DNA from: JAFARZ01 sp035651595 | GTDB taxonomy: Bacteria > Actinomycetota > Actinomycetes > Streptosporangiales > Streptosporangiaceae | Direction of reading: 5' to 3' | Length of the DNA: 64,000 nt | Assembly (NCBI GenBank): GCA_035651595.1 | Contig: DASRFJ010000033.1 | Location: forward strand, 1 to 64,000 | Shown here: in pieces, positions 33,228 to 41,098 of the stretch | Layout: every line of letters starts with the position of its first letter | Numbering within the stretch: position 1 is the first letter of the stretch | Translations under genes and position numbers: made by a program | The notes under the pieces: generated by a model | Seen by the model: only the letters and a program-made list of their open reading frames with translations | The model's database searches: none | Told to the model about the DNA's origin: nothing

Positions 33228-34868
33228 TCAGGCGCTTAGCAAGGAGCGGACGCGGTCTTGGCCTAGGGCTAGGAGCAGGGTCGGCAGGCGGGGGCCGGTT
33301 TCTTTGCCGATCAGCAGGCGGTACAGCAGGATGAACCAGGTCCGCTGCGCGGCCTTCAGCTCCGGGGTGGGCGGCGCGTCCAGCGGCAGGCCGCGGACCA
33401 GCTTCGGAATCCCGTACAGCAGCGTGGTCAGCCCGTCGAGCGACCAGGATTCGGCCATCCGGTCGGCGAGCAGCTTCAGCGCCTCGAGTTCCTCGGCGCG
33501 CAACGACGAAAGCACGGCGGCGTCGGGCGCCGGCCGCACGTGCGTCCGGTCCGCCGCGGGCACGTACTCGAGGATCCAGTTCCGCGCGCAATCCAGCCGC
33601 GGCCGCACCTCGTCCAGGCTCGCGACCGGCTCCGACGGCGTCAGGTCCCGCAGGATCCGCAGCTCCTGAGCCTCGTCCCCGGCCGTTATGTCAAAGATCG
33701 AAGCCAACGTGCGGAACGGCAGAGGCTTCGCCGTCTGAGCCAGCTTCCCGTCAGCAACCGACGACGCCCGGGTGTAGATCGCCACCGAGGCGGGCTCCGC
33801 GGTCCCCGCGGAGACCTTCCGCGTCAACGCGTCCCACTCGTCGTAGACCCGGCCCACCTCGTCGCCGAACGCCAGCGTGATCGACTGCTCGGGCCGCCGG
33901 CGCGCGTACAGCCAGCGCAGCAGCGGTGCCTCGAAGATCTCCAGCGCGTCGGACGGGGTCGGCGCCCTACCCGCCGAACTGCTCATCTTCGACTGACCGG
34001 ACGTGCCCACGAACGAGTACTGGAAGTGCAGCGGCATGTCACCGCCGAATATCTCGTTGACCAGGTGCTCGCCGACGGTGAAGCTCGACCCCGGCGAGGA
34101 GTGGTCCACGCCGGCCGGCTCGAACGTCACCCGCTCGTACGCCCAGCGCATCGGCCAGTCGACCTTCCACGCGAGCTTTCCCGCCACCGAAGCGATCGGC
34201 ACCGGCCCGTGCGTCGCACCGCACGCGCAGGTGTACGTGACGTCGGCAGTGGCGTCGTCGAACGCGGTGACGATGGCGTCGTCCCGCCCGCACGTGGCAC
34301 AGTACGGCCGGAACGGGAAGTACTCCGGCGCCCGCTCCTCGTCGTCGAGCTCGGTCCGCTTGGTCTGGTACCGGCGCAGAATCGCACCGATCTCGGCACG
34401 GCGCCGCATCGCGAGGAGGATCTGGTCGAGGTACGCGCCGGACGTGTACATCTGGGTCTGGCTGATCTCGGTGATCCGGACGCCGAGCCGGGACAGCGCG
34501 TCGCGCAGCGGGTCCTTGAAGTGCTCCGCCCAGTTCTCGTGGCAGTCACCGACCGGATCCGGCACCGACGTCAGCGGCCGGCCGATGAACTCGGCGAAGC
34601 TTTCCGGCAGCCCGAGCCCGGGAGGCACCCGGCGGAACCGGTCATAGTCGTCCCAGGACAGGATGTGCCGGCATTCGACGCCGCCGCGGCGGACCTCGTC
34701 CGCGACCAGGTGCGGGGTCATCAGCTCGCGCAGGTTGCCCAGGTGGACATTCCCCGACGGGCTGATCCCGCTCGCGCAGGTCGGCGGCACGCCGGGGTGC
34801 CGCTTCGCCGCGGTCTCGATCACGTCCGCCGCGGTCCGGGCTACCCAGTCGTCGTTAGCTGCTGGCAC
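33228..34868 (-). CDS. lysS: lysyl-tRNA synthetase, class I
   Basis: 546 residues from GTG 34868. Class I signatures are visible: the HIGH-type motif PSGNVHLGN (about residue 34), the KMSKS-type loop GQSKMSSSAG, and a zinc-type Cys set in YCATCGRDD plus YTCACGATHG. The length fits the class I enzyme found in archaea, spirochaetes and many actinobacteria, unrelated to the class II LysRS of most bacteria. It attaches lysine to tRNA-Lys. The upstream in-frame extension to 34976 is not family-like. Confidence 0.93.
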   Translation of the reverse strand: MPAANDDWVARTAADVIETAAKRHPGVPPTCASGISPSGNVHLGNLRELMTPHLVADEVRRGGVECRHILSWDDYDRFRRVPPGLGLPESFAEFIGRPLTSVPDPVGDCHENWAEHFKDPLRDALSRLGVRITEISQTQMYTSGAYLDQILLAMRRRAEIGAILRRYQTKRTELDDEERAPEYFPFRPYCATCGRDDAIVTAFDDATADVTYTCACGATHGPVPIASVAGKLAWKVDWPMRWAYERVTFEPAGVDHSSPGSSFTVGEHLVNEIFGGDMPLHFQYSFVGTSGQSKMSSSAGRAPTPSDALEIFEAPLLRWLYARRRPEQSITLAFGDEVGRVYDEWDALTRKVSAGTAEPASVAIYTRASSVADGKLAQTAKPLPFRTLASIFDITAGDEAQELRILRDLTPSEPVASLDEVRPRLDCARNWILEYVPAADRTHVRPAPDAAVLSSLRAEELEALKLLADRMAESWSLDGLTTLLYGIPKLVRGLPLDAPPTPELKAAQRTWFILLYRLLIGKETGPRLPTLLLALGQDRVRSLLSA

Positions 34869-34935
34869 GCAAAGCAGGGTAGCCGAATCCGGTTGACCCC
34901 TGCGCTCCGGGCATCGCGCGTAGTTGAATGGTGAC

Positions 34936-37900
34936 GTGGCGGATCGGCTCATTGTCGACCTGAACCGCGACGGCACCGCGCGGATGTCGGTTCAGCTGGA
35001 CGGCGACGACCTTGCGGACGGCACTGCACCGTTCGGCCTGACCTGGCCGCTCGACGGTCAGGCGCTGGACGATCTGCGCTTCTACCTGGAGGACTACCTG
35101 CGCCTCCCGTCTGGGGTCTACCAGGTCAGGGGTGCGGCGGTACAGCAGAACCTGCCGGACTGGGGCACTGCCGTGTTCCGTGCCGTATTCGCCGGCGGTC
35201 CGGCCCGCGACGCCTATCTGAAGTTGCGCGCCCGCCAGGGCGGCACCCTGCTGGTATTCCGGTCCGAAGACCCCGCCCTGCTGGCCCTGCCGTGGGAGCT
35301 GATGCGCGACCCGGCACGGCCGACCCCGCTTGCCCTCGACCTGGCCGGGGTCAGCCGCAGCCTGCCCACCCAGCAGCTCGCGGACACGGTCCCCGTGCCG
35401 GGCGGAAAGCTGCGCGTGCTGATGGTGATCGCCCGGCCAGCGGGCCGGACCGATGTCGGCTACCAGATGATCGCCCGGCCGCTGCTGGACCGGCTGCACG
35501 CGGTGCGCGGCGAGGTTGATCTGGTCGTCCTGCGACCGCCAACCCTCGATCAGCTCGCGCTGACGTTGCGGCGGGCGGCCGAGGAAGGTGCCCCGTTTCA
35601 CGTTGTGCACTTCGACGGCCATGGACTTCAGAACGACGGGGGTTTCCCGTCCCGCGCTGCCTCCGACATGTACCAAGGCCGGCCCGGCGAGGGAGTGCTT
35701 GTCTTCGAGAAACCCGGTGGCGGTGCCGACGAAGTCCCGGCCTCGATGATCGCGCAGGTGCTGAAGGACGCCAAGGTGCCGGTCGTCGTGCTGAACGCGT
35801 GCCAGTCTGGCGCGATTGGCAAAGCACTGGAGGCCGCGGTCGCCACGCGGCTGCTTCAGGAAGGCACCGCCTCGGTTGTCGCGATGGCCTACCCGGTCTA
35901 TGCGATCGCCGCGGCCGAGTTCATGGCCGCGTTCTACGAAGCGCTGTTCGCCGGGCAGCCGGTCAGCGCCGCCGTCACCGCCGGCCGCAAGCGGATGGCC
36001 CGCAACAACCTGCGGCCGAGCAGGAAGGGCGACCTGCCGCTCGACGACTGGGTGATCCCGGTCCACTACGTGCGCCGCGACGTCAGCTTCCCGCAGGCAG
36101 TCTCGGCACGGCCGGGCAAGGAGTCGCTGGATGCACTACTGGACGAGATCAACGAGACCTCCCGCGGCGGCACCGGGGAACTCGAACCGGTGGGCACCTT
36201 CACCGGCCGCGACTGGCTGACCTGTCAGCTGGAAACCAGCACCCGGGTGAAGCGCGTCGTACTGCTGCACGGCCCGGGCGGTACCGGCAAGACCGAACTC
36301 GCCAAGGCCTTCGGCCGCTGGTGGCAGGAAACAGGCGGCGTCGAGCGGCCCGACTGGGTGTTCTTCCACTCATTCGAACCCGGCATCGCGACCTTCGGCC
36401 TGGACGGCGTCGTCAACAAGATCGGCCGTGCCGTATTCAGCAGCAAGTTCGAGCAGCTGGCACCGGCCGATCGGCGCGCGGCCGTCGAGCGAGCCCTGGC
36501 CGAACACCGCATGCTGCTGATCTGGGACAACTTCGAAACCGTACGCTCCATGCCCGAGCCTGAGGCGGTCACCAAGCCGCTGGACGAAGACGGCTGCCGA
36601 GAGCTGCGCGACTTCCTGTCCCGCATCGCGGCGAACGGCGACAGCGCGGTACTGATCACCAGCCGCTCGCCCGAGACCTGGCTCGGTGAGATCCGCCGCC
36701 TGCCGGTCGGCGGCCTCACCCCGCCAGAAGCCAACGAGTACGCGACCACCCTGCTCGCCGACCTCAGCATCGCCCAGGGACGCCGGCACAAGCCCGTGTT
36801 CGGTGAGCTGATGACCTGGCTCGACGGCCATCCCCTGGCAATGCGGCTCATCCTGCCCCAGCTGGAAACCACCGAGCCCGCGGCCCTGCTCGACGCCCTG
36901 CGCGGCACGGTCCCGCTGCCCGGCACCAGCGAACCGGCCAGCGAACCAGACGGTGACCGGCTCACCTCGCTGTCCGCCAGCGTCGCGTACTCCTACGCGC
37001 ACCTGTCGCCGCAGACCAGGCAGCTGCTGCCCGTCCTCTCCCTGTTCCAGGGATTCACCTGCGTCATCCACCTGACCTTGTTCGCAATGGGGCCTGTCCC
37101 GGAGCGGTTCGCGGGCGTGGCGGCACCCGCGTGGAAGGCAGCGCTCGTGGAAGCGGACAGCGTCGGGCTCCTCACCCGGATAGGGGACGAAGTCTTCCGG
37201 ATCCATCCCGCCTTGCCGGCCTACCTCGCGGCCAGATGGCGCGAGGACGCCCCAGACCAGCATGACGAGGAACGGGAAGCGTCCATCTCGGCCCTGGCCT
37301 TCGCTTGCGGTCTGCTCGCGGGGATGCTGGACGAGGGGTTCAGGTCAGCGGACTCCGCTGCCGTGCTGCGCTTCATCGAGGCGTACCGGCACACGCTGGG
37401 CGGCATGCTGCGCTACGCGCTCGACCGCAAGATGTGGGGCCCGGCAGGCGCCATCATCCGGCCGCTCGAATCCTTCCTGGCGATGCGGGGATTCGGCGAC
37501 GAGGCAGATGCCTGGGCGGATCAGGTTCTCCTGGCGACCGAGAACGCGGACGGTCTGCCAGCGGATACCGGGGAAGGGCTGCTGGAACTCTGGATATTCG
37601 CGATCGGCGGGCAGGCCCGCCGCGAGATCGGCCGGCAGCAGCTCGGCTCGGCCGAACGCAAGTACCTGCGGATTCTCACCGTGCTGGAAAACGAACCGAA
37701 GCGGCATGATCTGGCGGTCGTCTACCACTACCTCGGCAGGATCGCCAAGGACCGGGCACGGCTCGGACAAGCCGAGGAATGGTTCCGCAAGTCACTGGCG
37801 ATCGGCGAGGAAATCCAGGATCGGCAAACGCGGGCGGTCAATGCCCACCAGCTCGGCATCGTCGTCCAGCGGCGCGGCGAACTGGACGAGGCGGAAGCCT

Positions 37901-38571
37901 GGTACCGCAAGGCCCTCGCCCTGGCGCGGGAGCTGGAAGACAGGCAGCAGGAGGCATTGACGCTCGGCCAGCTCGGGAACGTGGCACTGGAACGCGGGCT
38001 TCCCGCGTCCGCTGAGGACTGGTTCCGGCAGTCGATCACGATCAACGAGAGGCTCGGCAACAAACCCGACCTGAGCCATGCGTACTACGGGCTGGGCAAC
38101 GTTGCCCTGGCCCAGGACAAGTTCGACGAGGCCGAGCGCTGGTATCGCGCATCGCTGGCCCTTGCCGAGGAGCTCCGCAGCCGGACCGGAGTGGCGCGTG
38201 CCTACTACCAGCTCGGACTGGTCGAGACACGGCGCGACCGGCGCCCGGACGCGGAGGAGTGGTATCGCAAAGCACTCGCCATCGGGCGGGAGGCCGGCGA
38301 CGCGGTCGTGCTGGCGAGCAGTCTCCGTGCGCTCGCCACGTTCGCGGAGGAGCGCGACGAGCCACGGCACGCCTTGGCGCTGCTGGTCGAGGGTGCGGCG
38401 CAGTTCGAGGAGTTTCCGCATCCCCTTGCGGGCTTGGTCCCCGAGGAACTCCGGCGGTTCGCTCACGGACTGGGTATGGATGTGCTGCGGGAGGAGTGGC
38501 GGAAGGTTACCGGCAACGAACTGCCGCAGCAGGTGCGGGAGTACGTCGAAAGGGGTGGGGACGATGGCTGA
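34936..38571 (+). CDS. CHAT protease-NB-ARC ATPase-TPR protein
   Basis: 1211 residues from GTG 34936; TTG 34924 is an alternative. Domains in order: an N-terminal region; a CHAT caspase-like protease with His229 (VVHFDGHGLQ) and Cys289 (VVLNACQSGAIG) as the dyad; an NB-ARC/STAND ATPase with Walker A GPGGTGKTE (446-454) and Walker B LLIWDNFE (527-534); a winged-helix stretch; then TPR repeats from about 925 to 1175 (units such as AEEWFRKSLAIGEE, AEAWYRKALALARE). Such STAND-protease proteins are NLR-like sensors in bacterial conflict systems, probably activated by ligand-driven oligomerisation. It overlaps a small membrane protein gene by 8 bp. The defence role is inferred. Confidence 0.92.
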   Translation: MADRLIVDLNRDGTARMSVQLDGDDLADGTAPFGLTWPLDGQALDDLRFYLEDYLRLPSGVYQVRGAAVQQNLPDWGTAVFRAVFAGGPARDAYLKLRARQGGTLLVFRSEDPALLALPWELMRDPARPTPLALDLAGVSRSLPTQQLADTVPVPGGKLRVLMVIARPAGRTDVGYQMIARPLLDRLHAVRGEVDLVVLRPPTLDQLALTLRRAAEEGAPFHVVHFDGHGLQNDGGFPSRAASDMYQGRPGEGVLVFEKPGGGADEVPASMIAQVLKDAKVPVVVLNACQSGAIGKALEAAVATRLLQEGTASVVAMAYPVYAIAAAEFMAAFYEALFAGQPVSAAVTAGRKRMARNNLRPSRKGDLPLDDWVIPVHYVRRDVSFPQAVSARPGKESLDALLDEINETSRGGTGELEPVGTFTGRDWLTCQLETSTRVKRVVLLHGPGGTGKTELAKAFGRWWQETGGVERPDWVFFHSFEPGIATFGLDGVVNKIGRAVFSSKFEQLAPADRRAAVERALAEHRMLLIWDNFETVRSMPEPEAVTKPLDEDGCRELRDFLSRIAANGDSAVLITSRSPETWLGEIRRLPVGGLTPPEANEYATTLLADLSIAQGRRHKPVFGELMTWLDGHPLAMRLILPQLETTEPAALLDALRGTVPLPGTSEPASEPDGDRLTSLSASVAYSYAHLSPQTRQLLPVLSLFQGFTCVIHLTLFAMGPVPERFAGVAAPAWKAALVEADSVGLLTRIGDEVFRIHPALPAYLAARWREDAPDQHDEEREASISALAFACGLLAGMLDEGFRSADSAAVLRFIEAYRHTLGGMLRYALDRKMWGPAGAIIRPLESFLAMRGFGDEADAWADQVLLATENADGLPADTGEGLLELWIFAIGGQARREIGRQQLGSAERKYLRILTVLENEPKRHDLAVVYHYLGRIAKDRARLGQAEEWFRKSLAIGEEIQDRQTRAVNAHQLGIVVQRRGELDEAEAWYRKALALARELEDRQQEALTLGQLGNVALERGLPASAEDWFRQSITINERLGNKPDLSHAYYGLGNVALAQDKFDEAERWYRASLALAEELRSRTGVARAYYQLGLVETRRDRRPDAEEWYRKALAIGREAGDAVVLASSLRALATFAEERDEPRHALALLVEGAAQFEEFPHPLAGLVPEELRRFAHGLGMDVLREEWRKVTGNELPQQVREYVERGGDDG

Positions 38572-38884
38572 GGACATGGCGGCCGAGATCGCGCGGGCCG
38601 CGGCGCGGCGGCTGGCGCCGGAGTACGGGAAGCACATCGAAGCCGAGGTGGAGTCCGCGCTGTCCGGGGCGCAGCGGTACGACCTCTACGAGATCGGCAT
38701 CCTGATCGTCGCGATCGCGACGCTCGCCTGGGAGGTGTACGCCAAGCGCCGCGAGCGCAAGGAGGCCAGGGAGGTCCTCGAGCGCGCGATCCGCACCGAG
38801 GTCCGGCGCGAGTTCGGGGCGACGCCGCAGAGCATCCGCATCACCGAGATCGTCACCACGGAGATCGTAGAGCGGAGCGAGTAA
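38564..38884 (+). CDS. small single-pass membrane protein, partner of CHAT-NB-ARC-TPR
   Basis: 106 residues from ATG 38564, inside the end of the CHAT gene, with GGGG bases upstream. An amphipathic, Ala/Glu-rich N-terminus (1-40) is followed by one hydrophobic segment (about 41-60, LYEIGILIVAIATLAWEVYA), then a strongly charged KRRERKEAREVLERAIRTEVRREF helix-prone stretch and an Ile/Thr/Glu tail. No known family is recognised. The overlap says it is made together with the STAND protease, so it may be its membrane anchor, its substrate or an effector. Confidence 0.85.
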   Translation: MAEDMAAEIARAAARRLAPEYGKHIEAEVESALSGAQRYDLYEIGILIVAIATLAWEVYAKRRERKEAREVLERAIRTEVRREFGATPQSIRITEIVTTEIVERSE

Positions 38885-38914
38885 CGCCCACCCTCGCGGA
38901 TCGGACACTTGCCT

Positions 38915-39090
38915 ACTCGAACCTGGACATATCGGGAGATCCGGGGCGCGAGAGCGAGCGAGCCGGATCATTGCGGACACTTACCCCCCCAAAGTGGGGG
39001 GGTAACTGTCCGCAATAATTTCGACCGCTGCGCCGAGCCCGCACACACCGCTGAACGGCAAGACCATTCCAGGACAAACCGGGCGTGCCC
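38915..39090. repeat. family A element, copy A4
   Basis: Arms 38970-38990 and 38996-39016 match at 20 of 21 positions around the loop AAAGT. The left flank (CGAACCTGGACATATCGGG, CGCGAGAGCGAGCG) and right flank (GCTGCGCCGAGCCCGCACAC, GAACGGCAAG) match the 16-kb and 44-kb copies. It sits between the convergent membrane-protein and RraA genes. Confidence 0.83.
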
Positions 39091-39094
39091 TTGC

Positions 39095-39790
39095 TCACTC
39101 TTCGATGGCGCCCCCGATTGAGCGGAGGTGCTCGCGGAAGGTGCGGGCGGGATCCGCGGCGCGGGCGGTCAGGTAGTCCGCGAACCGCACCTGGGCGCGG
39201 AGCGACGCGCCGGAGCGGATGCGGTCGGCCTGCCGGCGTTCGGTGTCCCGGATCGCCCCGGCGAGCGCGACGATCTCGTCGGCGCGCCCGGCCGGGAGGA
39301 ACAGCACGCCGTCGTCGTCGGCGAGCACCACGTCGTCGCCGGTCACCGTCCACTCCCCGACGGTCGCGGAGGCAAGCGCCGCCGGATGGCGGGCGGTCAG
39401 GCTCAGCGGCCCGGTCGGAATCGAGCCCGCGCTGAACACCGGCAGGCCGATCGACGCGATGTCGGCCGTATCGCGATGCAGGCCCCAGATGACGATGCCG
39501 CTCAGGCCCGCATCCTGGGCCTCCAGCGCGATCAGGTCGCCGACGCACGCCTCGTCGCGCCGGCCGCCGTTGTCCACGACGAGCACGTCGCCGGGGGCCG
39601 CGACAGTTTCCAGCGCTTCGAGGAAGACGTCCACGCTGCCCGCGTGCCGGGCGGGCACGACCCGGCCGGCGCAGCGCGTGCCGGGAATCACCGCCTGGAT
39701 GTCCGCGGGGGCGCAGCGGACCGCTATGCCAGCCCTTATGCAGGCGTCGGCAATGTGTGCCGAAGTCAGGGAATCGGGGAGAGAAACCAC
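39095..39790 (-). CDS. RraA family protein (HMG/OAA aldolase-like)
   Basis: About 231 residues from GTG 39790; TTG 39805 would add five residues and overlap the upstream GNAT gene. The RraA/4-hydroxy-4-methyl-2-oxoglutarate aldolase signature GRRDEACVGDLIALEAQDAGLSG-type segment is present (RRDEACVGDLIALEA, near 80-95), with GIVIWGLHRDT and the Arg/Asp pair of the family. Proteins of this fold are either class II aldolases/oxaloacetate decarboxylases or, in enterobacteria, RNase E inhibitors. Enzyme activity is the more likely role here. It is last in a reverse operon after GNAT and SCO6745-family genes. Confidence 0.87.
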   Translation of the reverse strand: MVSLPDSLTSAHIADACIRAGIAVRCAPADIQAVIPGTRCAGRVVPARHAGSVDVFLEALETVAAPGDVLVVDNGGRRDEACVGDLIALEAQDAGLSGIVIWGLHRDTADIASIGLPVFSAGSIPTGPLSLTARHPAALASATVGEWTVTGDDVVLADDDGVLFLPAGRADEIVALAGAIRDTERRQADRIRSGASLRAQVRFADYLTARAADPARTFREHLRSIGGAIEE

Positions 39791-39795
39791 TGTCG

Positions 39796-40188
39796 TTATG
39801 CCCAATCGATTTTAATGTTGCCGAAGTGGCGGAGCAGGGAAAGGATCCATGCCTGGTCGGACTGAATGGTAGCGAGCAGCATGCCCGGTCCGCTGAGCTG
39901 CGTCAGCGCGGTGAGCATGCGGGTGCCGATACCCTGGCGCTGGAATTCGTCCTCGACCAGGATGCCTATCTCATCGTCGGCACAGCTGCCCAGCGCGACG
40001 ATCCGGCCGGCCACTTCGGCGACGAGGGCGATATGTCCCGGGCGGCCGGAAAGCGCGTCGGCGAGATAGCGTTCTGGAAACGCGCGCAGGAATCCGTGGA
40101 AGCGGCGGTAACGGGTATCTTTCGAGCAGCGCTCGAACATGGCGATCAGGGCCGCGCGATCCCCCGGCGTCGCTGGCCTGAGGTTCAT
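39796..40188 (-). CDS. GNAT family N-acetyltransferase
   Basis: 130 residues from ATG 40188. The acetyl-CoA loop is VEDEFQRQGIGTRMLTALTQL (motif A, Q/RxxGxG/A near residue 88). The N-terminus MNLRPATPGDRAAL is typical. Its start overlaps the stop of the SCO6745-family gene (ATGA). The protein is small, with a single GNAT core and no clear substrate; the end (HFGNIKIDWA) is short compared with full GNAT folds. Confidence 0.88.
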   Translation of the reverse strand: MNLRPATPGDRAALIAMFERCSKDTRYRRFHGFLRAFPERYLADALSGRPGHIALVAEVAGRIVALGSCADDEIGILVEDEFQRQGIGTRMLTALTQLSGPGMLLATIQSDQAWILSLLRHFGNIKIDWA

Positions 40189-41045
40189 GGGCGGGGCGCG
40201 CCGACGGGGTTCGGGACCGGGACGGTGCCGTTGTCGATGAGCTGGCGGCTGATCGGCGTGGCGAGTTCGATCGCCTGCTTGACCCCGAGTTCGCCGAGGC
40301 GCTCGACCGGCGCGGCGGCGAGGCGGTCGGTCATGTCCTCGATGTCGCGGCGGAGCGCGCCGCCGGTCTTGGTCAGGCGGCCGTCGCGGTCCAGCAGGCC
40401 GCGGGCCTGAAGGCGGCGCTCGGAGACGCGCCAGTCCTCGTCGGCCCAGCCGCGGGTCGGCTGCACCATCTCCCTGGAGATGGATCCGGTCGCCACGTGG
40501 GTGAGCGAGGCGTCGAGGCCGCGCAGGCCCTGGCTCACCGCGGCGAGCACGTGGCCGTCGCCGCGGTGCTCGCGCAGGATCGTGGTGGCCAGCCAAGTGT
40601 CGGCGGCAGGGTCGTCTTGCCTGGGCACGGCCGACCAGGCGGCGGCAAGCGGGCGGCCGTCGAAGCGGCAGGCCTCGATGGCGTCCCAGAGGAGGCGGTT
40701 CAGTTCCGGGAGCTTGGCCGCGGCATCGTCGTCGAGGTGCACGCGGAGCGCCTGTGCGGCGGCCTCGATGCGGGCGTCAAGGACCGTTTCCGGCGTCGCG
40801 AACGTCCAGGCGTCGGGGATCGCGCGCTCGATCATCTTCGGCGCGAAGCCGTAGCACATCGCGGTGACCGGCGCCGGCGGGAGGGGGCCGAGCGGGGCGA
40901 CGCGGCTGGCGAAGTAGCCCATCCAGTAGCCGCGCAGGCCGATCCGGCGCGCGGCTTCGGCGGGTTCTGGGGCGAAGTAGACGGCGGCATGGATTGGCTC
41001 GATCGCGTGCCAGAAGCTTCGTGCCAGCGTGGGTGGTGGCTCCAT
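40185..41045 (-). CDS. SCO6745 family protein
   Basis: 286 residues from ATG 41045. The start LARSFWHAIEPIHAAVYFAP and the YWMGYFASRVAPLG and CYGFAPKMI segments are those of the SCO6745 family, actinobacterial proteins of about 280 residues with a C-terminal winged-helix-like part (WADEDW..LQARGLLD). The biochemical role is unknown. It is first gene of a three-gene reverse operon with GNAT and RraA, divergent from a MocR regulator. Confidence 0.88.
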   Translation of the reverse strand: MEPPPTLARSFWHAIEPIHAAVYFAPEPAEAARRIGLRGYWMGYFASRVAPLGPLPPAPVTAMCYGFAPKMIERAIPDAWTFATPETVLDARIEAAAQALRVHLDDDAAAKLPELNRLLWDAIEACRFDGRPLAAAWSAVPRQDDPAADTWLATTILREHRGDGHVLAAVSQGLRGLDASLTHVATGSISREMVQPTRGWADEDWRVSERRLQARGLLDRDGRLTKTGGALRRDIEDMTDRLAAAPVERLGELGVKQAIELATPISRQLIDNGTVPVPNPVGAPRP

Positions 41046-41098
41046 GGTGTTCAGCTTGCCCGGTTGCCGGGCGCGTTGGACAGGGCCAATATGGCGTA

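Noticed and set aside
34936..38571. Metacaspase/separase rather than CHAT for the protease domain
   Set aside because: HFDGHG and LNACQSG with the following STAND and TPR domains match CHAT better than p20 metacaspases; a profile search would settle it.
38564..38884. Gasdermin identity for the small membrane protein
   Set aside because: It is only 106 residues with one helix and no gasdermin-like beta fold; only a functional analogy is possible.
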